64,000 bases of DNA from Halomonas almeriensis (GCF_030409235.1 NZ_JAUFPO010000002.1:1-64000); one strand, 5' to 3'. Positions 1 to 7,737 are shown, numbered from the stretch's first letter. Numbers and translations: made by a program. Notes: a model not told the origin generated them from the sequence alone.

Positions 1-27
1 CCGGGTCTTCCCGGGGGATTTTTTTAT
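1..27 (+). terminator. Probable Rho-independent terminator at window edge
   Basis: A short GC hairpin (CCGGG, loop TCTT, CCCGG) is followed after a few G residues by seven T. It probably ends a gene lying left of the window. The left side may be cut off, so the full stem cannot be judged. Confidence 0.45.
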
Positions 28-236
28 GTCCGGGTGTCAGGCGATGACCTGGCCTTACCATGCGAGCGTAGGGTGAGCGCCGCCCGGACAAGGCACAGCC
101 TTGTCAGGCGCGAACGGGCGAGGTGGAAAGCCGCGTAGCGGCGTCCCGAGCCCAGGCTCAAGGCCACGCAGTGGCCGCAGAGGCGTCAGGCATCTACACC
201 GAAAAAAACCCGGGCCAAAAGGCTCGGGGTTTTTTT
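28..236 (+). ncRNA. Possible structured small RNA ending in a terminator
   Basis: No convincing gene is seen here. Three clean hairpins follow one another: GACAAGG/CCTTGTC at 87-105, CCGC/GCGG at 131-141 and GGCCAC/GTGGCC at 162-176. A strong terminator follows at 202-236. Hairpins in series ending in a terminator resemble an intergenic small RNA. No promoter was identified and no known RNA family is recognised, so this is inference from shape only. It could also be a degraded repeat. Confidence 0.3.
202..236 (+). terminator. Rho-independent terminator, copy 1
   Basis: An 8-bp stem (CCCGGGCC with GGCTCGGG, one G-U pair) closes an AAAA loop. Seven A precede it and seven T follow it, so it could act on both strands. 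Confidence 0.8.
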
Positions 237-336
237 ATGGAAGAATGTTGCCCCACTATAGCGCGCTGGTCAGGCAAGGGAGTTCCCCTGGAGAGTAGCG
301 GAGAGCCGCCCTGGTCATCGTCAGTCATCTACACCG

Positions 337-370
337 AAAAACCCCGGGCCAAAAGGCTTGGGGTTTTTTT
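337..370 (+). terminator. Rho-independent terminator, copy 2
   Basis: This is the second copy of the same hairpin: CCCCGGGCC, loop AAAA, GGCTTGGGG, with five A before and seven T after. The base changes keep pairing through a G-U pair, which suggests selection to keep the structure. Confidence 0.8.
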
Positions 371-578
371 ATGGAAGAATGTTGCCCCACTATGGCGCGC
401 TGGTCAGGCAAGGGTGTCCCTCCATGCAGACGAGAATCTGACGCCAACTGGAGACGCCACCTTCAGAATATTGAAGGATAGTGGAATACCCTTGCCAAAT
501 CCCTGAATCAGTTGGCAATTTTCTTCCTGACATACTAGGGTGAGCAGACGACATTTCGTTGATCTGAGGAGGGACACG

Positions 579-1073
579 ATGAAACAGGAACTGCTACGCA
601 AGTTGGCGCTGATGATGCTGATCGGTACGACCTCTGTTGGCCTGGCGGCTTGCAGTGGTGAGGAAGAAGCTGAGGAAAACGCTGAACAGGCAGCGGAGAG
701 CGCTGAGCAGAGCGTTGAAGAAGCGGCCGACGAGACAGAAGAAGCCATGGAGGAAGGCGCCGAAGAGGCCGAGCAGGCCGGTGAAGAGATGGCAGAAGAC
801 GCAGACCAGGCCGTCGATGAGATGGCGGAAGGTACCGAAGCTGCCATGGATGAAGCTGGCGAAACAGCGGCTGATGCCGCCAATGAGGCTGAGGCCACCA
901 TGGATGAAGCCGCCGAGAACACCGAGGAAGCGGCCGGTGAAGCCGGCGAGGCCATGGAAGAAGCCTCCGAGGATGCCGGCCAGGCAGCTGAAGACTCCGT
1001 CGACAGCACTGGCGAGGCCATGGAAGATGCCGGCGAAGCCACCCAGGAAGCTGCCGACGAGATGCAGGAGTAA
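579..1073 (+). CDS. Acidic Ala/Glu-rich lipoprotein
   Basis: This is a 164-residue predicted lipoprotein. The ATG at 579 is chosen because GAGGAGGG lies just upstream and because it places a lipoprotein signal at the N-terminus: basic residues, a hydrophobic stretch and the lipobox LAAC with the lipidated Cys near residue 24. The mature part is almost entirely Glu, Ala, Asp, Met, Thr and Ser in irregular repeats of the EEA, AEEA and MDEA kind. It should be very acidic and probably helical or coiled coil. A strong terminator follows at 1107-1139. No enzymatic domain is seen. Function is unknown; a periplasmic or outer-membrane structural role is only a guess. Long open frames on the other strands here come from the skewed codon content. 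Confidence 0.85.
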   Translation: MKQELLRKLALMMLIGTTSVGLAACSGEEEAEENAEQAAESAEQSVEEAADETEEAMEEGAEEAEQAGEEMAEDADQAVDEMAEGTEAAMDEAGETAADAANEAEATMDEAAENTEEAAGEAGEAMEEASEDAGQAAEDSVDSTGEAMEDAGEATQEAADEMQE

Positions 1074-1106
1074 TACTCCACCTCGCTGGATCAGCATTTC
1101 CTTAAA

Positions 1107-1139
1107 GAGAAAGGCCGGGCATTTTGCCCGGCCTTTCTC
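1107..1139 (+). terminator. Rho-independent terminator after the acidic lipoprotein gene
   Basis: A perfect 15-bp stem (GAGAAAGGCCGGGCA with its complement) closes a three-T loop. The A/T-rich outer stem gives the T-run on the 3' side. Confidence 0.9.
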
Positions 1140-1288
1140 GTTGGTACTTTCTCTGTGTAAAGGAGGGCGGCAGCGGCTCGCCCTCCACTTCAGGCTGCTC
1201 TCAGTAATGTAGGCTGAGAGATCATCGCTTGCCCGACACCTTCTGGCCGGTGAAGGGCTTCATCTGAATCGAGACACGGGGAAGTGCC

Positions 1289-1864
1289 ATGCGCATGCAT
1301 TCCGAGTCGAGCCTGTTGCTGATGGTGGACATCCAGAGCCGTCTGTTGCCGGTGCTGGAAGATGGCGGACAGGTCATCGAAGAGGCTGCCTGGATGGGCG
1401 GTGTGGCCGAAGCGCTCGGTATACCGGTCTGGCTGACCGAACAGTACCCGCAGGGACTCGGTCACACTGTGCCGGCCCTGGTGACGGCGCTGACATCCCC
1501 GAGGTACTGGCAGAAGTACCACTTCAATGCGCATGCCGAGGCCCCGTTTGCTCGGGCACTGGCCGAGACCGGGCGCCGGCAGGTGATATTGTGCGGTGCC
1601 GAGGCGCATATCTGCGTGCTGCAGACGGGCCTGGCCCTGCTTGAGGCCGGCTACGAGGTGTTCTGGTTGAGCGAAGCGGTCGGTAGTCGGCGGCGGGATG
1701 AAGTGACCCTGGCCCGGCAGCGCCTGGTCGAAGCCGGTGCCCGGGCCGTCAGTGCCGACATGGTCGCCTATGAGTGGCTGGAACGGTGCGATGGCGCGAC
1801 CTTCAAGGAGATCCACCAGCGTTTTCTCAAGGCGCGCTCGGAACGCCCCTTGACGTTTCGCTAG
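1289..1864 (+). CDS. Isochorismatase-family cysteine hydrolase
   Basis: At 191 residues this matches the isochorismatase-like hydrolase fold (YcaC-type). The family triad is visible: Asp in LLLMVDIQSRLL near residue 14, Lys in YWQKYHF near residue 75, and Cys in VILCGAEAHICVLQT near residue 113 (the second Cys, in HICV, is the family nucleophile). The family cleaves amides or vinyl ethers, but the substrate cannot be told from sequence. The gene stands alone between a terminator and the convergent yaaA unit. No siderophore or phenazine genes are nearby, so a role in isochorismate metabolism is not supported. Confidence 0.85.
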   Translation: MRMHSESSLLLMVDIQSRLLPVLEDGGQVIEEAAWMGGVAEALGIPVWLTEQYPQGLGHTVPALVTALTSPRYWQKYHFNAHAEAPFARALAETGRRQVILCGAEAHICVLQTGLALLEAGYEVFWLSEAVGSRRRDEVTLARQRLVEAGARAVSADMVAYEWLERCDGATFKEIHQRFLKARSERPLTFR

Positions 1865-1875
1865 AAGCGTTTAGC

Positions 1876-2022
1876 TCATCCACGCCCTGCGAGAATGTCG
1901 ACGTACATCCCGCCTGACCGCTTCACCAGCTCAGCGGTGCGGGCGCCCCGTGCGGAGCGGTTCCTGGGCTGCATGGGGTTGATCACTGGTGGATCGCGGT
2001 AGATGTGGGTCATGCCCGGCAT
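1876..2022 (-). CDS. Small ORF (48 aa) directly after yaaA
   Basis: This short open frame starts with ATG only two bases after the yaaA stop codon, and ends at 1876. It begins MPGMTHIYRDPPVINPMQP and is rich in Arg and Pro. Codon third positions are GC-rich like the neighbouring genes. A second in-frame ATG lies three codons in. Tight spacing suggests translational coupling to yaaA. No family is recognised. It could be a real small protein or a chance frame; conservation in related genomes would decide. Confidence 0.45.
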   Translation of the reverse strand: MPGMTHIYRDPPVINPMQPRNRSARGARTAELVKRSGGMYVDILAGRG

Positions 2023-2024
2023 GA

Positions 2025-2807
2025 TCAGGGGCGGTCTCGTTCGTCGCGGCAGAATACCAGGGTGTTGCCCTCCGACATGGCCGCATTGTAGCGATAGCCG
2101 GCGACATCGAAGTCCTTGAGGGCCTCGGCATCATCCAGGCGTTGCTGAATCATCCAGGCGGCCATCAGGCCGCGAGCCTTCTTGGCATAGAAACTGATGA
2201 TCTTGTACTGGCCATTTTTTTCATCCTTGAACACCGGTGTGATGACCCTGGCATTCAGGCGCCCGGCGTCGATGGACTTGAAATATTCGTTGGAGGCCAG
2301 GTTGACCAGTACCCGGCTGCCGCTTTGTGCAATGGCCTCGTCCAGGGCGCTGGTCAGCTCGTCGCGCCAGAAGGCATACAGATCCTTTCCGGCGGGGTTG
2401 GCGAGCTTGGTGCCCATTTCCAGTCGGTAGGGCTGAATCAGGTCCAGAGGCCGCAGCAGGCCATAGAGGCCCGAAAGAATGCGCAGGTGGTCCTGGGCGA
2501 AGTCGTTGTCGGCATCATCGAAGTGCTCGGCCTCCAGGCCGACATAGACATCGCCCTGAAAGGCCTGGGCTGCCGGCTTGGCATTGTCGGCGGTAAAGGG
2601 CGTCTGCCATTCGGCGAAACGAGCGGCGTTGAGACCGGCAATCTTGTCACTGACGCCCATCAATTGGCTGATGTCCTGAGGCGACTTGTCGCGCAGGATA
2701 TCGATCAGGGTCTGGCTGTGCTCCAGGTAGTCCGGCTGGGTGTGCCGGGAGGTACTGGCCGGCGTTTCGAAGTCCAGCTTCTTGGCCGGGGAAATCACGC
2801 TCAGCAT
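2025..2807 (-). CDS. yaaA: Peroxide stress protein YaaA
   Basis: This 260-residue protein is close to the E. coli YaaA length (about 258). It begins [19 protein letters not shown], the family signature N-terminus, and later shows [22 protein letters not shown] and the C-terminal [16 protein letters not shown], both typical of the DUF328/YaaA family. In E. coli YaaA limits intracellular iron and Fenton damage during H2O2 stress and binds DNA. The gene is preceded by an extended -10 promoter at 2842-2850. A 48-residue frame follows almost without gap. Confidence 0.97.
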   Translation of the reverse strand: MLSVISPAKKLDFETPASTSRHTQPDYLEHSQTLIDILRDKSPQDISQLMGVSDKIAGLNAARFAEWQTPFTADNAKPAAQAFQGDVYVGLEAEHFDDADNDFAQDHLRILSGLYGLLRPLDLIQPYRLEMGTKLANPAGKDLYAFWRDELTSALDEAIAQSGSRVLVNLASNEYFKSIDAGRLNARVITPVFKDEKNGQYKIISFYAKKARGLMAAWMIQQRLDDAEALKDFDVAGYRYNAAMSEGNTLVFCRDERDRP

Positions 2808-2841
2808 GAGGCGCTCCTGTCACGTCTGGGTATCGGGGCGA

Positions 2842-2850
2842 ATTATAGCA
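2842..2850 (-). promoter_or_regulatory. Extended -10 promoter for yaaA
   Basis: On the minus strand the sequence reads TGCTATAAT, a perfect -10 hexamer with the TGn extension. No good -35 is seen. The yaaA start codon is about 35 bases downstream. Confidence 0.55.
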
Positions 2851-2899
2851 AGGCCGTCCGAGGGGCGGGGCTATCGTCACGATAGTCCCGCAGGGCGGG

Positions 2900-3931
2900 T
2901 CAGGGGCAGGGGTTCGGCAGGCGCTGGTGAACCTGCTCGATGGCCTCCAGTACATCGTCATTCAGGCGCAGTGACTCGCTGGCCAGGTTGCTCTCGAGTT
3001 GCGCCATGGTGGTGGCACCAATGATGTTGCTGGTCAGGAAGGGACGGGAGTTGACGTAGGCCAGTGCCATCTGAGCGGGGTCGAGGCCATGTTCGCGCGC
3101 GATGTTCACATAGGCCTGTGTGGCCTCCTGGGCCAGCGACGTCGTGTAGCGCTGAAAACGCTCGTAAAGCGTCAGGCGCGCGCCTTCCGGGCGCGCGCCG
3201 TTGATATACTTACCGGAGAGCACACCAAAGCCGAGAGGGGAGTAGGCCAGTAGTCCGACGTTTTCACGATGGGCGACTTCGGCCAGGCCGATCTCATAGG
3301 TCCGGTTCAACAGGTTGTAGGGATTTTGCACCGAGGCCACGCGTGGCAGGCCCATTTTGTCGGCCAGGTGCAGGGCATGCATGACCCCCCAGGGTGTCTC
3401 GTTGGAAAGCCCGATGGCGCGGACCTTGCCGGCCTGGACCACTTCCTGCAGCGCTGCCAGAGTTTCTTCCAGGGCGATGGCATCTTCCTGCTCGTCCGGC
3501 TGATAGCCCAGCCGGCCGAAGAAGTTGCTGCGGCGCTCTGGCCAGTGCAACTGATAGAGATCGATATACTCGGTCTGCAGGCGTTGCAGACTGGCGTCAA
3601 CGGCCTGATGCACCTGCTCACGCGTGAGGCGCGATCCGCCGCGGAGGTAATCCATGCCGGGGCCTGCTATCTTGCTGGCCAGGATGATGTCATCCCGGGA
3701 GCCGCGCGACGCCAGCCAGCTGCCGATGTAGCGCTCGGTCAGCCCCTGCGTTTCGGCGCTGGATGGTACCGGGTACATCTCAGCGGTATCAATGAAGTCG
3801 ATGCCGAACGCGACGGCTCGGTCCAGCTGTTCATGGGCCTCGGCTTCACTGTTCTGTACACCGAAAGTCATGGTACCGAGGCACAATCGGCTGACCTCGA
3901 TGCCCGTGTTTCCCAGGGGGCGCGTTTGCAT
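2900..3931 (-). CDS. tas: NADP(H)-dependent aldo-keto reductase Tas
   Basis: At 343 residues this closely resembles E. coli Tas across its length. Shared segments include RLCLGTMTFGVQNSEAEAH, FIDTAEMYPVPSS, ASKIAGPG, DLYQLHWP and SVQNPYNLLNRTYE. Aldo-keto reductases use a Tyr/Lys/Asp/His set; the Asp and Tyr are in DTAEMY, the Lys in ASK and the His in QLHWP. They reduce aldehydes and ketones with NADPH. The physiological substrate of Tas is not settled. The gene is a single unit transcribed towards yaaA with a 92-bp gap. Confidence 0.93.
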   Translation of the reverse strand: MQTRPLGNTGIEVSRLCLGTMTFGVQNSEAEAHEQLDRAVAFGIDFIDTAEMYPVPSSAETQGLTERYIGSWLASRGSRDDIILASKIAGPGMDYLRGGSRLTREQVHQAVDASLQRLQTEYIDLYQLHWPERRSNFFGRLGYQPDEQEDAIALEETLAALQEVVQAGKVRAIGLSNETPWGVMHALHLADKMGLPRVASVQNPYNLLNRTYEIGLAEVAHRENVGLLAYSPLGFGVLSGKYINGARPEGARLTLYERFQRYTTSLAQEATQAYVNIAREHGLDPAQMALAYVNSRPFLTSNIIGATTMAQLESNLASESLRLNDDVLEAIEQVHQRLPNPCP

Positions 3932-4218
3932 CCGTCACTCCTCAAAATGTGGATAAAACCGTCGGAACTGCCTTCAGCCAGGCGTGGGGCGCCTGGGTCA
4001 AAATGCCTTGATCAGGCGGTTTGTCCGGCATGGTAGCCGGGGCAGGCCGAGGCGTAAACGTTAGGGGGTTGAGTCCCCGTGTGGCCGAGCGTATGCTTGC
4101 CTTCCCGTTGGCCAGGCGGAGCCTGTCCCTGCCAACGCCATTACATGAACGACGCCGGTCACAGGGTGGTGCTCGACGTCACTATCGAATCGAATCTCAG
4201 GACTCAGGATGGTTTGCC

Positions 4219-4734
4219 ATGCCGCAGGCATCGTCACTGTTTACTCGGCTCGAGTACCGTCTGGCACAACAGCTCGTGCACACTCGCTGGTTGCCTCGTT
4301 CGCCGCATACCCAGCGGTTGACCATGCACCTGTTTCAACGCTGCGCCAAGGCCGGACACCCTGCGGCCCTGGCACAGTACGGCCATATGCTGTTTCACCG
4401 CGGCGTGTCCCCTCAGGACAAGGCGCGCGGCGCGCGTTACGTGATTGAAGCCGCACATGGCGGTGACATGCGGGCCCAGTACCGCGCCGGCCAGATTCAC
4501 GAGCATGGTTGTGCGCAGTACCCCCGCCGCGAGGATCACGCCGTGACCTGGTACGCCCGGGCCGGCGAGGCCGGCCACCCCCATGCGGCAGCGCGTCTGG
4601 CTAGTGCCTACCGGCATGGTGATCTGGGGCTGCCCGTCGATCCCGAGCGGATGGCCTACTGGCAGCGCATGGCCGATCAGGTACCGGTCATGCCCGAGGC
4701 ACTGGACAGCCGAGAAGCCGGAGCGCGACACTAA
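4219..4734 (+). CDS. Sel1-repeat (TPR-like) protein
   Basis: This protein has 171 residues from the ATG at 4219, chosen because AGGATGG lies just upstream; an upstream in-frame start at 4021 would add 66 residues with no family character. Sel1-like helical repeats are visible: CAKAGHPAALAQYGHMLF, AAHGGDMRAQYRAGQIHEHG and AGEAGHPHAAARLASAYRHGD. Such repeats bind other proteins. No signal peptide is evident from this start, so it is probably cytoplasmic. Partner and role are unknown. The following exonuclease gene lies 80 bp downstream on the same strand. Confidence 0.75.
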   Translation: MPQASSLFTRLEYRLAQQLVHTRWLPRSPHTQRLTMHLFQRCAKAGHPAALAQYGHMLFHRGVSPQDKARGARYVIEAAHGGDMRAQYRAGQIHEHGCAQYPRREDHAVTWYARAGEAGHPHAAARLASAYRHGDLGLPVDPERMAYWQRMADQVPVMPEALDSREAGARH

Positions 4735-4814
4735 GGCCAGGTGTCTCAGTGACGAGACGTGAATCACTGGCCGGGCTTCTGGTGCCGCGGCCCTGACCAA
4801 GGAATCACCTGCCC

Positions 4815-5303
4815 GTGACGCTACCGACACTGCTGGATATCGAAGCGTCCGGATTCGGGCGTGGTAGTTACCCCATCGAGATCGGCCTGGCCCGTGGCGA
4901 TGGCAGTGTCTGTGCCTTTCTGATCCAGCCACTGGATGAATGGATACACTGGGATCCCAAGGCCGAGCTGTTACATGGTATCTCGCGGGCCCGGCTGGCA
5001 CGGGAAGGCTATCCGGTACGTGAAGTGGCGCGCTGGCTCAATGACGAGCTGCGCGAAGTGGGTATCGCCTATAGCGACAGCTGGGGCTACGACAATACCT
5101 GGATGTCCCTGCTCTTCCATCATGCCGGCATGTTGCCGGCCTTTCGCCTCGAAGCGTTGCGTCGTCTGTTGAGCGAAGCGCAGATGGAGCGCTGGAGCGA
5201 TACCAAGGAAGCCATCATCGAGGAGCAGGGCGTGCATCGGCATCGTGCCGGCGAGGACGCCCTGCTGCTGCAGCAGACCTATCAGCGCACCCTGGGTTAC
5301 TGA
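4815..5303 (+). CDS. DEDDh-type 3'-5' exonuclease-like protein
   Basis: This is a 162-residue protein starting with GTG, with AAGGA about 11 bases upstream. The N-terminal LLDIEASGFG has the DxE of exonuclease motif I. DSWGYDNTWM supplies the Asp of motif II, and HRHRAGEDALLL near the C-terminus fits motif III (His...Asp) of the DEDDh fold used by DnaQ, RNase T and oligoribonuclease. Compact size suggests a single exonuclease domain acting on DNA or RNA ends. The exact substrate is unknown. The gene converges on the LOG gene, with a 7-bp tandem array between them. Confidence 0.8.
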   Translation: MTLPTLLDIEASGFGRGSYPIEIGLARGDGSVCAFLIQPLDEWIHWDPKAELLHGISRARLAREGYPVREVARWLNDELREVGIAYSDSWGYDNTWMSLLFHHAGMLPAFRLEALRRLLSEAQMERWSDTKEAIIEEQGVHRHRAGEDALLLQQTYQRTLGY

Positions 5304-5310
5304 CCTCCTG

Positions 5311-5380
5311 ACGCCTTACCCTTTACACCTCACACCTCACACCTCACACCTCACACCTCACACCTCACACCTCACGCCGG
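5311..5380. repeat. 7-bp tandem array, unit ACACCTC
   Basis: Seven perfect copies of ACACCTC run from 5325 to 5373. Degenerate heptads continue in phase on both sides (ACGCCTT, ACCCTTT before; ACGCCGG after). The array fills the gap between two convergent genes. It is one of six 7-bp-period arrays in this window. Confidence 0.95.
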
Positions 5381-5382
5381 CC

Positions 5383-5931
5383 TCACCGACCGAGGCGCTG
5401 CTCCAGCGCATCGAGCAGCGGCGCCGGCGAGTCGGCAGCCAGCAGGTTGGCGCGGGTGTCGGCGTCGAGGAAGCCGTGCTGCACGGTGTTGTCGAGAAAG
5501 GACAGCAGCGGGGTATAGAACCCCCGGGTATTAAGGAGCCCGAGGGGCTTGTCGTGCAGGCCCAGGTATTGCCAGGTCCAGGCCTCGAACAGTTCTTCCA
5601 GGGTCCCGATTCCCCCCGGCAGGGCGATGAAGGCGTCGCTGTAGGCCGCCATGCTGGCCTTGCGTTCATGCATGTTGCTGACGCGTACCAATCGGGTGAG
5701 TCCGGTGTGGGCCTGCTCGCGCTCCACCAGATGATCCGGCATCACGCCGGTCACCTCGCCACCGGCGGCCATCATGCTGTCGGCCAGTGCCCCCATCATA
5801 CCGACGCGAGCCCCGCCGTAGACCAGTGCGTGACCCCGCGACGCCAGCTCACGGCCGAGCGTCCCGGCGGCTTCCAGAAAGGCCGGGTCATGGCCGGCGC
5901 GCGAGCCAAGATAGACGCAGAAGGTTGTCAT
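5383..5931 (-). CDS. LOG-family protein (TIGR00730 Rossmann fold)
   Basis: At 182 residues from the ATG at 5929-5931, this starts MTTFCVYLGSRAGHDPAF, the usual LOG beginning. The two family motifs are present: PGGIGTLEELFE and, earlier, YGGARVGMMGALADSM, which together form the nucleotide-monophosphate site. LOG proteins hydrolyse the N-glycosidic bond of 5'-monophosphate nucleosides (cytokinin-activating in plants; AMP or related nucleotides in bacteria). The bacterial role is unclear. It lies 23 bp downstream of the DUF501 gene on the same strand and may be cotranscribed with it. Confidence 0.92.
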   Translation of the reverse strand: MTTFCVYLGSRAGHDPAFLEAAGTLGRELASRGHALVYGGARVGMMGALADSMMAAGGEVTGVMPDHLVEREQAHTGLTRLVRVSNMHERKASMAAYSDAFIALPGGIGTLEELFEAWTWQYLGLHDKPLGLLNTRGFYTPLLSFLDNTVQHGFLDADTRANLLAADSPAPLLDALEQRLGR

Positions 5932-5954
5932 GGGCTTCTCCGGGGGGCGTCGTC

Positions 5955-6485
5955 TCAGGGCAGGCAGTCGGCGACGCCATGATGTTCGTCCAGCCACTGG
6001 CCGATGACGTTCTGGCCACACAGATGATGGGCATACTGGGTGTGCAGACAGCGTACCTGGTTCCAGTTGGCGATACCGCCGATACCACGCTCGCGCAGCA
6101 CCGTCTCGTAGCCCAGTTCCTGCACCCTGGCGTATTGTTCGGGTGTCATGTGGTGCCAGCGGGCCTCGATGTAGTCACGATGACTCTGATGGTAGGCCTC
6201 GAGGAAGTCGGGCTCCTCGCGCAGGCGGGCTTCCAGCTGCTTGATCACCCCGGCCGCCTCGAGATGGCTGAGCTCGATTTTCAGGCGCTCCGAACTCAGC
6301 CAGAAAAGGGTCGGGAAGGGGGCGCCATCGACGATGGGGGCCATGCGCAGGACCAGGGGCGTGCCCTCGCCGTCGGTGGCGGCCAGGGCTTCGATGCCCC
6401 GTGGCGGTCGGCCCAGCTGTTCGGTGATGCGTTCCAGTTGCCGCGCGTCAGGTTTCGTGTCGGGACGAATCACCATCGTTGTCAT
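5955..6485 (-). CDS. DUF501 family protein
   Basis: This protein has 176 residues from the ATG at 6485. It matches the DUF501 family: RQLERITEQLGRPPRG, then PLVLRMAPIVDGAPFPTLFWLS, and a C-terminal half with His and Cys residues (CLHTQYAHHLCGQN). The family is found in many bacteria and has no established function. The start overlaps the preceding small gene by 38 bp, so the two are likely cotranscribed. An alternative start three codons in (MVIRPD) is possible. Confidence 0.85.
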   Translation of the reverse strand: MTTMVIRPDTKPDARQLERITEQLGRPPRGIEALAATDGEGTPLVLRMAPIVDGAPFPTLFWLSSERLKIELSHLEAAGVIKQLEARLREEPDFLEAYHQSHRDYIEARWHHMTPEQYARVQELGYETVLRERGIGGIANWNQVRCLHTQYAHHLCGQNVIGQWLDEHHGVADCLP

Positions 6486-6774
6486 CTCGTATGAACTTGG
6501 TCGAGCGGCCCACGGCGCGAAAGAAGGTCCGATTGAGCTGTTCCGGCGTTGGAACATAGTTCCAGTAGCGGTCGCAGTAATCGTTGGCCCGGGCCATCAG
6601 CACGTCGTAGAGGCGGTTGAACGGCGCATCATAATCGTATGGGTCGGCCCCGAACAAGCGGATGTGAGGATAGTCGGCGAAGCGCTCCATGAAGTAGCGC
6701 TCCAGGTCCGCCTCCACGGCATGGTGGCGGGCAAGGTTATCTGGGTCGAGCCAGAGGTCGTAGCGGATGGCCAT
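6448..6774 (-). CDS. Conserved-looking hypothetical protein, 108 aa
   Basis: The protein is not recognised. From the ATG at 6774 it starts MAIRYDLWLDPDNLARHH and is rich in Asp, Tyr, Arg and aromatic residues, with no signal peptide or membrane segment. The aromatic-rich stretch DPYDYDAPFNRLYDVLM looks structured rather than random. Its 3' end overlaps the DUF501 gene by 38 bp, a typical operon arrangement, which supports it being real. Confidence 0.7.
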   Translation of the reverse strand: MAIRYDLWLDPDNLARHHAVEADLERYFMERFADYPHIRLFGADPYDYDAPFNRLYDVLMARANDYCDRYWNYVPTPEQLNRTFFRAVGRSTKFIRDDNDGDSSRHET

Positions 6775-6862
6775 GGGCGGCTCCATTGGGTCATGTGGCG
6801 CGTTGCTGCCGAAAGCGTCCTTGCCGCTTGGACAGTGGGATGAGGCTTTCGGCTCGAAAGGG

Positions 6863-7330
6863 TCAACGCGCCAGGGAGGCAAAATCGGCGTTCAGCAGTT
6901 CGACCAGATCCCGGGGCGCCAGACGGATCTCCAGGCCGCGCCGCCCGCCACTGACGTGACAGTGTGCCAGGCCCGCGGCGCTGGCATCGACGAAGACCGG
7001 CAGGCGCTTTTTCTGGCCCAGCGGGCTGATGCCGCCCACGACATAGCCCGTGGCACGTTCGGCCTCCTCGACCTCGGCCAGGCTGGCCTTGCGGGCACCG
7101 GCGGACCTGGCCAGTGCCTTGAGGTCCAACTGGCCGGATACCGGCACCAGAGCCATGACCAGGCAACCATTATCGAGTCGTGCCAGCAGCGTCTTGAAGA
7201 CCTCGTGCGTTGCCAGGCCCAGCGCATCGGCGGCCTCTTCGCCATAGGCCGGGTGGCGCGCATCGTGCTCGTACGTCGCGAGCGCAAAGTCGATACCGGA
7301 CTTTTCCAGCACCTTGACGGCCGGAGTCAT
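6863..7330 (-). CDS. ybaK: Cys-tRNA(Pro)/Cys-tRNA(Cys) deacylase YbaK
   Basis: This 155-residue protein starts at the ATG at 7330. It belongs to the YbaK/ProX editing family, which hydrolyses mischarged Cys-tRNA(Pro) in trans. Visible family segments are EVFKTLLARLDNG with the invariant catalytic Lys, KKASLAEVEEAERATGYVVGGISPLGQKKRLPVFVD, and the closing GRRGLEIRLAPRDLVELLNA. Its start overlaps the stop of the thioesterase gene by 4 bp, so translation is likely coupled. Confidence 0.95.
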   Translation of the reverse strand: MTPAVKVLEKSGIDFALATYEHDARHPAYGEEAADALGLATHEVFKTLLARLDNGCLVMALVPVSGQLDLKALARSAGARKASLAEVEEAERATGYVVGGISPLGQKKRLPVFVDASAAGLAHCHVSGGRRGLEIRLAPRDLVELLNADFASLAR

Positions 7331-7737
7331 GCGTCTTTCGCCTCCGTTTCCTGCAAGTGTTCGCTCAAGGCCTCGCGCAGGCTGCCTTCGATGGGTACGG
7401 CGCATCCGGCCTGGTGGTCATAGTGCACCAGGACGGTATGCCCCGTGTTGGTCAATTGACCCGACTGACGGGCTTCCTGGGTCACGGTGAAGGAGCTCTT
7501 GCCGAGCCGCGTGAGGAATGTGCGAATCTCGATGTCGTGGCCATAATGCAGCTCGCCGTGATAATCGATCTCCAGGCGTGCCATGATCAGTCGCCAGCGG
7601 CGCGGGTCAAGGTCCGCGGTGAAGAGTCTGAAAAGGTCGTTGCGGGCCCATTCGAACCAGGCCGGCAGGCGCGTGTTGTTGATGTGGCCCAGCGCATCGG
7701 TGTCGTAGAAGGCGGGCTCTATAGTGCGAACGAACAT
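7327..7737 (-). CDS. Acyl-CoA thioesterase, hotdog fold (4HBT/YbgC-like)
   Basis: This is a 136-residue single hotdog domain. The active-site motif YDTDALGHINNTRLPAWFEWAR has the Asp and the GHINN of 4-hydroxybenzoyl-CoA thioesterase relatives. Such enzymes hydrolyse acyl-CoA thioesters; chain specificity cannot be read from sequence. It is the first gene of a minus-strand run with ybaK (4-bp overlap). Confidence 0.88.
   Translation of the reverse strand: MFVRTIEPAFYDTDALGHINNTRLPAWFEWARNDLFRLFTADLDPRRWRLIMARLEIDYHGELHYGHDIEIRTFLTRLGKSSFTVTQEARQSGQLTNTGHTVLVHYDHQAGCAVPIEGSLREALSEHLQETEAKDA

Larger units (their letters stand above)
186..421. repeat. Tandem duplication (about 135 bp period) carrying two terminators
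   Basis: The block starting GTCAGGCATCTACACCGA at 186 recurs from 321 with few differences, up to about 286 in the first copy and 421 in the second. Each copy holds the same hairpin-plus-T-tract and the same trailing stretch with GAAGAATGTTGCCCCACTAT. The spacing is 135 bp at the start and 134 bp after a one-base change in the A/C run. The rest of 422-578 holds only the upstream region of the next gene. Confidence 0.85.

Noticed and set aside
404..1212. Long open frames in other frames over the acidic lipoprotein gene
   Set aside because: Ser/Ala-rich, Gly/Leu-rich and Arg/Lys-rich products arise from the GAA/GCC-rich repeats; only the chosen frame has a ribosome site and a lipobox.
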